DNA of 64,000 nt from Hyaloperonospora brassicae (lineage: Eukaryota; Oomycota; Peronosporomycetes; Peronosporales; Peronosporaceae), in the NCBI GenBank assembly GCA_947650285.1, contig CANTFL010000361.1:107565-171564 (forward strand), given 5' to 3'. Position 1 is the first letter of the stretch, and each line of letters begins with the position of its first letter. Under the pieces are notes generated by a model. That model saw nothing but the letters and a program-made list of their open reading frames with translations. It did no database searches and was not told the origin of the DNA. A program made the translations under genes and the position numbers. Shown piece after piece: positions 22,046 to 32,823 of this stretch.

Positions 22046-23465
22046 ATGAACATGTTAGATGATGAAGAGACCTTTCACGCCACGCGTGAAGGGTTTACCC
22101 ATTTGAGTGTCATCGAATGGGGTGCGGTAGAACGAATGAGTTCTACCGTAGGCGGGTTCGCCATTAGCGCCATGTTGGAGTCTCTAGACAGAGACCAACA
22201 ACATGCCGCTATAGCCAAGTTCATCCAAAATGAACTTGTCGCCGAAAGGGAGAAAGTAGCCTTGCTTCACCAGCAAGGCTCTCAACAGACAGAGCTGTTG
22301 AGAGAACTCGGTGCTCAACAGACAGAGCACCGAGTTGAGACAGCAGCAATTCCATGCTGCTGTGGGCGGGACGGCGAGCATGTGCCGTCCCGAGGTCATG
22401 AAGGTTGACATCTCCAAGTACAGTAGAGTCCCGGAGGACTCCCTGTTACTATGGTTTGTCGAACTCTACAGAGCCCTAAGGGCTCGTCGCGTCGAAGATG
22501 AGCAAATGAAACTCACATTTGCTCAGACCCACTTGGCAGGGAGTGTCAATACTTGGTCCCTGGGCCTCGAGAGTAGCGACCCAAATGTGTTTAGGGAGCA
22601 AGATGAATTCAAGTCCCGGCTCAGACAAACGTTTGAGCCGCCACGAGCTGATTTCAGCGCTCGTTCTGAGCTCCTGAAACTCAAGCAGGGTAAGCGGAAT
22701 GTGCACGCTTACGCACAACATATACGACTTCTAGCGAGTAGTATAACTGCTAACCCAGTTCATGAACACACGTTGATTACGGTGTTCATGCAAGGGCTCG
22801 CAGAAGGGCCCGTCAGGAGCAACCTGTTCCGCCTTCAGCTGAATACGCTTGAAGAAGCGATATCAGCCGCGGAACAGGAAGACTTAAGCATGAGTAGGGC
22901 TCATGCTAGCTCTAACTCTTACCGTCCACCAAGACGACAAGAGATCGGAGGTCCAGAACCAATGGACCTCTGCTATGTTGAGAGCGAGAGACCTCGCTCT
23001 TCAGACAACAAGCGATTGCAGAGGTGCAATTGCTATCAGAAGTTAGGGCACTACGCATACGAGTGTAGTGCTCCACGCCTAGTAACAAACAGTACTGAGC
23101 GAAATGGACGACCATTTGCCAAGAAGGGCAGTGGGCGTGGGTCCAGCGCTGTTGCGAAGCCGCAACATCGGGACGGACCATCAAAAAAATGGTCGGGATC
23201 AGTAGGGGTGGAGCGCCCTACTGATCCAGCAACCTCAAGAGAATTTGCAAATCTCTTGACGAAAGTTGCTCCAGATACACAATCATTGTGTGTCTCTGCA
23301 CCTGGTGATGACGTTTCGCTCATCACCTTGAAGTTGGAAGCGACAAATGATTTGTCGCTTCGTGCCCTAGTAGACTGTGGGGCGTCGAACAACTTTCTTC
23401 GACGCCAGTCACTAGAGGGTCGTAGGATCAAGCCCTTGAGCGCGACATTCCCCTCACGAGGATGA
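22046..23465 (+). pseudogene. Element B gag and N-terminal protease
   Basis: The ATG-containing frame at 22046 runs to about 22335; after a shift, the frame of 22311-23465 continues. Capsid-like helical sequence (QMKLTFAQTHLAGSVNTWSL, KLKQGKRNVHAYAQHIRLLA) is followed by a broken zinc knuckle, CNCYQKLGHYAYEC: relative to B2's intact CNRCQKLGHYAHEC the second cysteine is lost. The frame then enters the aspartic protease with the active-site loop LVDCGASNNF (Cys where Ser/Thr is usual). It ends at a TGA that overlaps an ATG (ATGA, 23462-23465). Confidence 0.85.
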
Positions 23466-25738
23466 CGGTGCGCCTTGCAACAGGCGCATCGATTACCGTT
23501 GAGAAACGTGTAGTCGGAATTCACTATACGTTGGAGGGCGAACAGTACGATGATGACTTCATCGTACTAGATCTGGATGACAAATTTGATGTGATCCTGG
23601 GATTACCTTGGCTCAGAAAGTACGAGCCAAGGGTGAGCTGGCAGCATCGATCCGTGAAGATGCATGCTGCTTGTTCATCAGATGGCCATCTGATGAACAT
23701 CTTGGAGCGTCCACAAGCGTGTGGATGTACTGCGATTGAGTGCGATGGCCTCACTTGCGGTTCGGTCGTTAGCACGACTGCACAAGATTACAATGTAGTT
23801 GATCACTACACTGTGGAGCAAGCTCCCGGCGGCTGTACAAGAGTACAGGCTGCGCCGAAGGTCCACCACTCGAATAAGTCGAGTGGACCGGGACATGGAT
23901 GCATGCCTAGCGAGCAGCATCTTAGAAGTAAGAAACCTGTTTCCCCAAAAGGGCAACATGGAAATCCTAGGTCGACTGGAGAGTCGACCGTAGAGGATCG
24001 GTCCCTGACAGTGGTTGCACAGCCACAGTCAGAAGACGTCGAGGGAATAAGTCCCCACGTACTTGAGGGAGAAATTCCTCAAGAGTCACTTGCTGAAGGA
24101 TCAGGCCCTTAGCAACCTGTGGAAAGAAGTTCCCAGGAAGTAACCGAGACGTTGAACGTCTTGGTTAATGACGGATCAAGCGTAGGCGCTTATACGCTTG
24201 ATCTGATTGTGCCTCCGAAGTTAACTTCGGAGATAACTCAATTGCCAACGCTAGAACCGAAACGGTTCTTGCGTGATCTGCGTAGTGACAAAGTCAAGCA
24301 GATCTGCATACTCGTCACAGAGGATGAGTATGTGGCCGATATTCGGTCGGCAAGAGTATTTGTTGAGAACGAACGGGTTCTCAGCAGCTCATCGATGGAC
24401 GAAAGTGTCCTCAATGAGAAGACTCGGATTGAGCGATACGCGTCCCAATTCTGGGGGTCAATTCAGGCAAATCCTTTGTATAAGGATTTGATCGAATTCA
24501 GGGATGTGTTCCCTGAATCCGTACCTTTTGACATGCCTAAGGAAAAAGTCACTCGACACGAGATCGGTCTCAAACCGGGCTCAAAGTACGGTGTCATGAA
24601 GCAGTGGCCACTGCCTCGTGAAAAGGTGTCAGCGATCGACAAGTTCTTTGCCGATCGCTTAGCAGCGGGCCATGTGAGGGAATCAACATCCCCTCACAGC
24701 TCTCCGACCTTCTGTGTGCGAAAGGACACATGAGGATGGAGGATAGTGCACGTATTCAACAAATTGAATGCTGCAACGGTACCGGCTTGGACGCCGATAC
24801 CGAGGAAGGACGTCATCATAGATGGTATGTCAAAGAGTACCATCTTTTCGTCCATGGATCTGATGGATGGATTCTATCAGATCCTCATGCGTGAACGGGA
24901 CATCCCGTTCACGGCAGTGAGTACCCCCAGCGGGATGCTGTGGGAGTGGCTAATTATACCACAGGGGCTGAGCAATGCCCCTGCAACATTCAACAGATGT
25001 GTCACAAATCTGTTGAAACCTGTGCGAGACTTTGCACCGATTTACTTCGACGATGTGTTCTTCCACAGCCGGGCTATGGACGGAAAGACGGACGTTGAAG
25101 TTCACAGAACTCACGTTCGTCAGGTTCTTCAACTTATGCGCAAGCATAAGTTGTACGCCAACCTCAAGAAGTGTATATTCGCCGCTAGCGAGATACCACT
25201 TCTTGGGTGCATCGTGGGTAAACACGGAGTACGCCATGATCCCGAAAAGATCAAGGCGATCACCGACTGACCAGTGCCAGTCGATGTCAAGGGACTTCGG
25301 AAGTTCCTTGGGCTAGCGGCGTACTTGCACAAGTACTCGCGCAACTACGCCGAGATGACAATACATCTTTCTTGGTTACTCAAGAAAAATGTCAAGTGGT
25401 CATGGAACGCTGAGTGCCAGCGTTACTTTGAGGGTATCAAGCAAAGCTTGATGCAATCGCCGATCTTGGCGATTGAAGATCAGGACAGACCATTTCATGT
25501 GGTCTGTGACGCCAGCGATTTTGCGATCGGCTGTGCGTTAATGTATTTCGACGCAGGTGGCGCGGAGCGCGTCATCTGTTATCAGTCGCGTCAGCTGCAA
25601 GCAGATGAGCGCAATTACCCAGTGCATGACAAGGAACCCCTTGCCATGAAGTACGCACTGGCTAAGTTTCGCGTCTATCTCTTGGGAGATAGACCGTCTG
25701 TTGTCTATACCGACCATGGGCATTACGCACGGCCGTAA
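23462..25738 (+). pseudogene. Element B protease C-terminal part, reverse transcriptase and RNase H
   Basis: One frame from 23462 to 25738, interrupted only by in-frame stops at 24110-24112 (TAG), 24731-24733 (TGA) and 25268-25270 (TGA). Protease continues with MTVRLATGAS and DVILGLPWLRKYEP. After a variable linker, RT begins near 24480 (KEKVTRHEIGLKPGSKYGV) and has SSMDLMDGFYQILM, QGLSNAPATFN and an intact YFDD box near 25040. RNase H starts at HVVCDASDFAIGCAL (about 25495). The two TGA stops replace Gly and Trp codons of conserved motifs, as if by single substitutions. Confidence 0.88.
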
Positions 25739-25761
25739 ACAGCCCACACCGCTCGCAAAGA

Positions 25762-27177
25762 ATGGCGAGGTGGCTGTCTTTCTTCGCGGAGTATAACTTC
25801 TCCGTGAAGTATAAACCAAGACGACTCAATGTCGTCGCTGATGCGCTTTCGCGCCGGCCCGATTTCGATCCAGACGCACAAATCAACAGTGAGGATAAGC
25901 CCACTGTTGCGACACTGTCAGTCAGTGTCCCGTCGTCAAGTTTACTTGACGACGTACGAAAAGCATACGCGGCAGATAAAGATCTTCTGCGATTGATGGA
26001 TCATCTGGTGAATCCATCCAGTAAATCTATGAGGGATTTACCAGATTTGTACCGATCCTCATCGGATCGGTATACGACACGCAACCGATTACTGTACTAT
26101 ACAGCTGTTGCCGACGACACGCCTCGTGTCGTCGTACCCGCTCATCATGATTTGAGTTTACGCATCATGTACGAATGTCACGATGCCCCAACAGGTGGCC
26201 ATCGTGGTAGAGAAAAGACTTACCTCACGATAAGTCGTGACTTTTACTGGCCACGCCAGTATCAGTTTGTCCGCAAGTACATACTTGTTTGCGAGGTTTG
26301 TCAACGGGTGAAGCATACTCCTTCATCCCGTGCGCCATTGCAGCCTCTGCCTGTTCCGACAGAGTGCTGGCAGTCCGTTTCAATGGACTTCGTCTTCGGT
26401 TTTCCCGAAGACGCTCACAAGAATAATGGTATTCTTGTGTTTGTAGACCGATTCAGCAAGATGGTGCATCTTGCTGCAGTCCCTGAGTCGATCAAGGCTC
26501 AAGGTTGTGCTCGTGTCTTTCTAGACACGGTCTTTAGACTCCACGGGTTACCCCGTGAACTCGTATCCGACCGTGACCCTCGGTTCACGGCGGCATTTTG
26601 TCAAACCGTGTTCCGCACATTGGGAACACGATTAAGGATGTCTACTTCTGACCATCTCGAAACAGATGGTCAGACGGAACGTGCGAACCGTGTCCTCGAA
26701 GAGATCCTTCGAGGATACGTCCACTCGTTTTCGAGTTGGATCGAATTCCTACCCATGGTGGAATTCGCCATCAATAATTCGGTGCATGCTTCCACACAGC
26801 ACACACCGTTTTACGTGAATGGCCTACTCCATCCATGTGTGCCCACTCTTCTAGAGTGTGACTCTTGGATAAGGGGGGAGGGACTCGCTCGTGCAAAAAC
26901 CGTTTTGGCTCTTGCTCATCACGTGTCGACGCTAACGTCGTCACGTATGATGCCGATGTCGATCAAGTCGACATCGATTAAGAAGATCACCTCAACAATA
27001 GCGATGACGCTATTATTGACTCGGATGATGATGAAGATGCTGGTATTTTCAGCATCGACAACGATTATGTCAGCGAGGAAGAAGACAACCTCGCTGAAGA
27101 AGAGAACAATCTCTTATCAGTGCGCTTCGTGCGCACTGAAAGACAAAACAAAGAGTCAGCAGAGAACTTCCCGCTGA
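25762..27177 (+). pseudogene. Element B integrase (zinc-binding and catalytic core)
   Basis: It starts in the RNase H tail (VKYKPRRLNVVADALSRRP). The H..H..C-x2-C zinc domain is YECHDAPTGGHRGREK ... VCEVCQRVK. The catalytic core has Asp in SMDFVFGFP, Asp in VSDRDPRF and Glu in DGQTER; I count 35 residues between the last two, the D,D-35-E pattern. A frameshift near 26940 moves the true protein to another frame, so residues after about 390 are noise. Integrase inserts the cDNA into the host genome. Confidence 0.88.
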
Positions 27178-28097
27178 CTCGAGAAGCGGTAGTCCGTTTC
27201 GGTCAAGACTACATCGCAAATGCGGTGGACCTTCGGAAACGGGACGCAGACAAGAATGGAAGAGCAAATGTTCCTTCATTTAATGTTAATGACCTAGTAC
27301 TACTGTCTACGGTAAACCTACCTGGATACGCAGTCACTAGTGTCGGCAGTAGTATACTACTGCCGAAGTACATTGGGCCATTTCGAGTGTTGCATCGCAA
27401 GGGCAATGCATACACACTCGAATTGCCACGTAAGATACGCACGCATCCTACGTTATACATGGGGAGGCTCAGGCCGTACTATCAGTACGAGCCTTCTTCT
27501 TCCGGTGAAGATAGCCCCCACGTTCAAGACCATCCATCAAGTTCTTGCGTTCGCGCTCCAGACGATTCGCCTGGTCGCGCAGATATGATACCTCGGAACT
27601 CAACCGAGAAATCTCCTCGCGAGCTGTCGCAAGCTCGCTGTAAAGGGAGCGGACATCCCGCTCGACCTGAAGCTGCGCCGTGGCATAATCGGCGCGATCC
27701 CTCGCCCGATCAGCCTCGTGATCCTTGCGGTTCTTCCGCACGGTATCAGTCAAAGCGTAGCGCCGGTCGCGCTCGTGCTTCAAGTCATCGCGCAATTCAT
27801 CGATTGCGCGATCCATCTCGTAAGGGTCGAGATGGTGGGCCTGGGGCTCTGGAGGAGGTCTTTCCTCCTCCACCACATCCTTTGGTGGAATCTCACGGTG
27901 GTCAACGCTTTCTAGTGGAGCGTATCTTGAACCACCGTGACGATTCAGGATCAAGGACGAGCTACCTCGTCCAGTTTCGGGGGTATCCACCCTCTTGGAA
28001 CAGCTGGGAGCCCCGCTCTCAGCTGTTGATGTTGGTTGAAGGTCTCGTCCGCCAGTATGACGAGACCCATCCGATGGGTCCTGTGGCCCATCGGTAA
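27120..28097 (+). pseudogene. Element B integrase C-terminus and chromodomain
   Basis: It continues integrase in a new frame: VNDLVLLSTVNLPGYAV, KYIGPFRVLHRKGNAYTLEL and LRPYYQYEP are the GPY/F-type C-terminal domain. After a basic, Ser/Arg/Pro-rich linker the chromodomain lies near 27905-28060 ([20 protein letters not shown], then [13 protein letters not shown]). The linker and chromodomain are overlapped on the other strand by the antisense ORF. Confidence 0.87.
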
Positions 28098-29047
28098 ACA
28101 CGCGCCCTAGGCGCTTGTAGACGGATTGAAAGTTTGCAATCGCGTCACGCATCTCCTCCGAGATGTGTGCCCTTCCCCAGGGCGAACTTAGGGAAGACAC
28201 GTCCCTATGTGCACGCTGCGAGTTGTCAACACAACTCGCACAAGGGTCTCCCCATGTGAGGCAAGGAATGCCTGCCTCACTCGACAAACAGTGCAACCGG
28301 TATCTGGCACCGGTTGGCGTTCGCTATTCGAACCTGAGGCGTGTCGCCTCAAGTTTCTTGAGCCACCCTTCTCGTCCAAAATTCTTTACGTTTTGGACGA
28401 ATGCGTTCCACGCAGCCAAAAGCGAGTTCTTGTGACTCTTTTGGCTGCCATTTAACATAGAAGTCTTCTCCAGCGCGAAAGTTCATCGCGCTGGAACTCA
28501 AGCCGTGAAGCTCAGTTGCATCGAATAGGGGTATTCGATGGAGTTGGCTTGTCTCGTGAGACAAGCTATTGATGAGCCGTTCGGGCAAACGCCACGGCTT
28601 CAGCTCATCACGCTTCAAGGTGGTACCTTTGTTGGTACCACGGTTGTCAGTATGCCGATGGGTTGCACCATCGTCAAGTCGCTCGTGGGAAGGAGCACGA
28701 GCTGACTTCGGTGATGAGCAAACATACTCATCATCAGATTCATCATCACTGCCGAACAGACTGTGTTGCAACTCACGAGTCTGTTCGTTCGGCAGTGGCC
28801 TTGGCTAATACTGAGGCGTCGCCGGTGAGCGAGACGCCTCTGCAGCATTGCCCGAGTCAGACGTGTCTGACTCGCCAGAATAGATGACCTCAATGTCGGG
28901 GTCATCATGCGCACGCGGTGCTCTACCGCGTGCACCTGCAGCACCTCTTGCTGCAGGCGAAGAACGAGCAGCAGTCGACGAATCGTCTGCCGCAGAAGCT
29001 GGCACAGGCACAGACTCTGTGTGCCTTGAGTCACCCCGCATAGACAT
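27469..29047 (-). pseudogene. Element B convergent antisense ORF, acidic coiled-coil protein
   Basis: ATG at 29047, 137 bp inside the 3' LTR, running towards pol and overlapping its last 630 bp. About 526 codons with one TAG (28805-28807), one frameshift near 28430-28400 and one further stop near 28325. The N-terminus is Ala/Ser/Asp-rich with DDPDIEVIYSGESDTSD, then HSLFGSDDESDDEY. The middle block includes AWNAFVQNVKNF and GREGWLKKLEATRLRFE. The next block is Cys/His-containing ([32 protein letters not shown]). The C-terminal 100 residues are heptad-like coiled coil (RDRRYALTDTVRKNRKD, EEISRLSSEVSYLRDQANRL). It is matched in B2. Function unknown; no known domain recognised. Confidence 0.7.
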
Positions 29048-29170
29048 GTTAACTATGCGCGGTCAGGTCGAGTTATGAACGGAACTGACCCAACAAGTGC
29101 TCCCTGTCCCAATGGTGACCAACGGGTGGCCGCCATTATTTTCGATAGTCAAACGGTGACTATCAGTTAA

Positions 29171-29183
29171 GGGGGGGGGGTGA
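29171..29183 (+). promoter_or_regulatory. Element B polypurine tract
   Basis: A run of ten G, then TGA, lies immediately before the 3' LTR start at 29184, with AA upstream. This is the expected plus-strand priming site. Confidence 0.75.
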
Positions 29184-29574
29184 TGTAACGGGGCAGCCGG
29201 TTACATGGAATTGTCACGTTAAGAAAAGTGACAATAAAAAATATGAAGTTGAATATTCTTTGAACAATATCACCGAAGTGGTGATATTGAAGGGTCGACC
29301 AAAGAGTCTGTTCATTGGTTGATATCTTGATAATATAAACCCACCAATCGCCGCAAGACGCGCGCAATGAGTGGTGACGAGATGTCACCATACACTCAGT
29401 TATATTAGCATAATTAAGTTAAGTCAAACAGAGAGACAGTAGTTAAAAGACTTAATTATATTAATAAAACAGTTTTACTTTTACCCTACCTACGCTTCCT
29501 CGCTTGCCTTGTATTACTCTGTCGGGGCACCGATACCCTTGCGTTAAGTTCACGCAAGGGTGTGCCGCGTTACA
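29184..29574 (+). repeat. Element B 3' LTR
   Basis: Same 391-bp length and ends as the 5' LTR (last bases GCCGCGTTACA instead of GCCCCGTTACA). About a dozen single differences from the 5' copy. Followed by the second GATAC target copy. Confidence 0.93.
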
Positions 29575-30275
29575 GATACCAGCTACATCCGTCGTATTGT
29601 GCGCCAGCACAGCCAGGCAGATAGAGATGCCGGCATGTGAAGCGATATGCTCACTGACAAGACAAAGCGCATGATCGAATATTGCACCGTCACGGGACGG
29701 TTGCATGCACTGGAGACTCAGCGGCATTGTCGCCATCGACGTCGAACAGCCCATTCTGTACACGCACACAGGCAGCATCTGGAGCATGAAGGAGAATGGG
29801 GTCCGGCGTGTAATGAGTAGGAAAAGCGCATGCACAATCACGAGCATATGGATGAGCTCGGTCACAACCAGAGTGGTCACCACGATCAGCACAAACTTCA
29901 GAGGTTGGTCAGAGATCGAGTCGTCCAATGAGGCAGGCAGCTAGCGAGCCAGCAAGCGAACTCAAGACGGCAACGGTTGTGAAACGGAGGATGTAGTGCG
30001 CCACGTGCGCGAGTGTCTCATTCACCTCACGGCAAAAACCCAGCAGTGGATTTAGACTCGCAGATTCGTCGAAACTATATGCCAGCATTGCGCCAGGTGG
30101 CAGTGAAAAGGCAGCGATGCTTAGCAACGTGCTGCAAACAAACGCGGACACCGTGTTCGCCGATACAGCCTGACGATGATGTTCAACACATTGTCCGACA
30201 CCGCGGTATTCGTCTCCGTCAGTGCTTCAATTCACACCAGCGCACTATTGATATCATCCAGAGCTAATGAGTCGT
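29575..30275 (-). pseudogene. SLC1-type (dicarboxylate/amino acid:cation symporter) pseudogene, broken by element B
   Basis: Minus-strand pieces in different frames give SLC1-like sequence: SDNVLNIIV and VSAFVCSTLLSIAAFSLPPG (about 30215-30080), LLGFCREVNETLAHVAHYIL then RFTTVAVLSSLAGSLA (about 30060-29945), a membrane helix LKFVLIVVTTLVVTELIHML, and FMLQMLPVCVYRMGCSTSMA with TMPLSLQCM (about 29820-29700). The last part matches the Ser-rich re-entrant loop 'GCSSSxATLP' of Na+-coupled glutamate/aspartate transporters. The usual NMDGT motif is degraded (SEHIASHAG). The frame is cut at 29574 by the element B LTR. Confidence 0.55.
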
Positions 30276-32600
30276 GACGTAGACTTAGGTCGCCGAAAAG
30301 TCAACAAAACGTCCTCATTTTTTCCAGTATACTATTGTATTGACCTTAACAAGGGGCACGTGCGGTCCAAACACAAGTAAGTTGAACACCACGCTGATTC
30401 TCCAGAAGACTCGCCTCGGTACATTGGCACACTTGGCTGCCGACGTGGCGTTCTCTCGTCTAGATTCGACCTGACGATTTGCTTGTCTTTTTATGTCAGA
30501 GGAGTCTGGACAAATTTACTGTGCGCGACTGCATGCATAAAAGAGAGCAACACAAAAAGTGGCATAATGTTTGTGTGACTGGGCGTGGGATGTCATCGAC
30601 AACTAATGGTTCTATCTCGAAGTGGGGGTGCTACCAGACTGTGTGATGAATTAGATACGTTAAATCAGCAGAGACGCTCAGCAAACAGTACCTTGACAAA
30701 GACCACAGAGAATAGCAGCAAAACGGCAGATGTGCAGCTGAGCGTTATTTCCGATACACTATGATACGCCTGCCTCAAGCAAATGTAACGTGACGGCATA
30801 CGGGTTCACGCTACTGTGCTTGGATTCTACAGTAGGCGTGTACGTCATTTTGCGTCGACCTTATATTCGATAGTCCAGGTAGATTTCGCCCTGTGATTCC
30901 TCCAGCGGGAGCCCGAATATGCGACACAGAGGCTACAAGCTCGTCCTGTTTTGCTGCTCACGAAACATCGACAGAGCGCCCAAAGTGAATTAACCTCGAT
31001 ACACGTCTCCGTTTCGCTTTTGATGTCGTATTAGCGATTATCTCGTTCGATTCCTTTTCGATCAAAGTGGCGAATCCGCACTAGCAAGATACCCTTTCCT
31101 TAGCTCTCAAATGGAGCGATCGAAGCGAGGATATGTGCTGGGCAAAAGCAGCGCACCGAAATCCATTTCAGCTCTTTGTGGCTCTGCGTCTGATCGATGA
31201 TAGCAGCCGTCTACAGAGCTGACGACCAGCGTTGGAAAGAGACCGACCTTCCAGTCAGACGTTTTGGCACCATTTGATTGTTGTCTCCGAGTGTGTTTAA
31301 TGTAGCTGCGCACAGGCCGACACTGGCGCAAGCTGTCGGCTCCCTAGTGACGGGTCGGTGTTCGTTCGAATAACTTGCGTCTATTGAACGTCGATTTCGT
31401 TGCTTGGAAACGCAGAATCTGATATAAAGCTGATCATGTGGTATCCCAGCTCCTTGTTGCTACACAAACGAGCTCTTTAATGTAGCCACGATGGACCGGT
31501 TCCTTGTATGAAAGAATGCGTCCGCAAGTCTCAACGGTCGATGCTGATCATGACACATGCACTTCGTGCAGTGGCGCTCTTTTTGTCGGCCGATGTTGGC
31601 TACACTGCTATATACATTCGATGTCGTCCAGCAAAGCTAAACTAGCTGCTTGCACCTCGATCAGACTGACACCATTGGACGCAGTTGATATCGTTGTACT
31701 GTGCGCTACTAGGTCGTTCTCATACACATATGCTAGAGCCCTGCATATACTTGTAGGCCCCCGGTCACGGACCTGCATCTCGAGGAGTGCCACTGTCAGC
31801 ACATGTGCTAATTTCGTGCTGTCAAAGGACAATTTTTTTGTGCTGCCGTCGACATAGTTTGCGGATTGATTCGTTCAGCTAAAACACAATGTCGTGGCGA
31901 TGTGCGCATACAAAAAATCAAATATGACTACCCGGAATATGTACGTGAACGACTCTAACGATCGCCGTTGGTTCATTCACTCACGCCATAATTCAGTGAG
32001 GTGAAGCAACGATATGAACGGACTGCAGCAGGCAGTTGCTTTGCTGGCTGTGACATCAAGAATGCATGATACTTAAATCAAGACGAACGCGATGATGCAT
32101 CTCACAAGATCGACCTTCAATGTCTGTTATATTAAAAACAACACGCTGTCATTAACAGTATTGACTTGCCACTTACAAGTAAGTCGCAACCTGGTAGCTT
32201 GCCCAAGTTGCATGGTGGGCTGGTATGCAATTACAACTTCCCATGTGGTGCCGTTTTACCAATCATGACATACAGCTGCGACTACTGCGCCAAATGCTGA
32301 GGTACGTGGACAAACGCGCTTGTGTGCATCGAAAGTAAGACGTAACGCGCATGGTCATCATTTCATGACATTAGTGATGAGAGATAATTCGTTACGTCTC
32401 TTTCGATAATATAGTGACACAGAAACAACAACCGTACGGATTATGAATAATATTCGGTAAGCAATGGCAATTTATTAACCATAACAACGAGCTATGGTCC
32501 ATCGTTACAGCTACCGATTGGCCTGTTGATGATCGCAGTGGGTAACGAAGGCTGGACGAGACACTCTTGCCCGCATCGTACAAAGTGAAGATCCAGCGTG
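30276..32600. other. Unassigned sequence, no supported gene
   Basis: Short open frames on both strands with no recognisable motif and many stops. It may contain upstream exons or the promoter of the SLC1-like gene, but nothing can be supported. Confidence 0.4.
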
Positions 32601-32625
32601 GTAGCGCGTCGGGGGCTCGTCACAC

Positions 32626-32823
32626 TCATGGATGATCGCTACAATAGGAACAGCAGCTTAATATACTGAGGCCATATTCTTCGATGCAGACGGCATACGC
32701 ATTGTAATTGGGGTCGCTACGTGTAGGGCAATTTAATTTGCATTTATTGGTAGAAATCGAATCGGCCAACGTGAAAACGATGGCAGCGGTCATGATGGTA
32801 GTGCCGACTAGTTTGATGTTCAT
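32626..32823 (-). CDS. Putative small cysteine-rich secreted protein
   Basis: 65 residues from an ATG at 32823 to TGA at 32626. Residues 1-24 look like a signal peptide: positive start, hydrophobic core (GTTIMTAAIVFTLADSIS). The remaining 41 residues hold six cysteines in the pattern C-x3-C-x13-C-x10-CC-x2-C (KCKLNC at the start, SCCSYC near the end). Oomycetes secrete many such small disulfide-rich proteins, some of them apoplastic effectors. The pattern is not a clear Kazal or PcF domain. It sits alone in repeat-rich DNA, as effector genes often do. There is no evidence of expression; an opposite-strand frame overlaps it. Confidence 0.45.
   Translation of the reverse strand: MNIKLVGTTIMTAAIVFTLADSISTNKCKLNCPTRSDPNYNAYAVCIEEYGLSILSCCSYCSDHP

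Larger units (their letters stand above)
22019..29160 (+). repeat. Continuous tiling of perfect stem-loops across element B
   Basis: Perfect inverted repeats follow one another every 20-40 nt. Examples (arm/arm): 22125-22133/22140-22148; 22216-22224/22230-22238; 22258-22266/22272-22280; 22280-22288/22295-22303; 22305-22316/22325-22336 (12 bp); 22340-22348/22355-22363; 22368-22375/22384-22391; 23196-23207/23216-23227 (12 bp); 23337-23348/23350-23361 (12 bp); a 28-nt palindrome at 23672-23699; 25931-25941/25944-25954 (11 bp); 26112-26121/26125-26134; 26391-26399/26405-26413; 28853-28862/28865-28874. They cover gag, pol and the antisense ORF. Sec7, DHHC and element A stretches scanned in the same way do not show this. 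Confidence 0.85.
21606..29579 (+). mobile_element. Element B: complete Ty3/gypsy chromovirus
   Basis: Boundaries are set by 391-bp LTRs (21611-22001 and 29184-29574) flanked by an exact 5-bp target duplication GATAC (21606-21610 and 29575-29579). The order is LTR, PBS, gag, protease, RT, RNase H, integrase, chromodomain, convergent antisense ORF, polypurine tract, LTR. The two LTRs differ at about a dozen positions (roughly 3%), so the insertion is not recent. In-frame stops at 24110, 24731 and 25268 and frameshifts near 22335, 23435, 25745 and 26940 show it is no longer autonomous. It inserted into an SLC1-like gene. Confidence 0.93.

Noticed and set aside
22216..22391. CRISPR-like regular spacing of repeats
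   Set aside because: The units are self-complementary hairpins of differing sequence within coding DNA, not direct repeats with spacers; the organism is eukaryotic.
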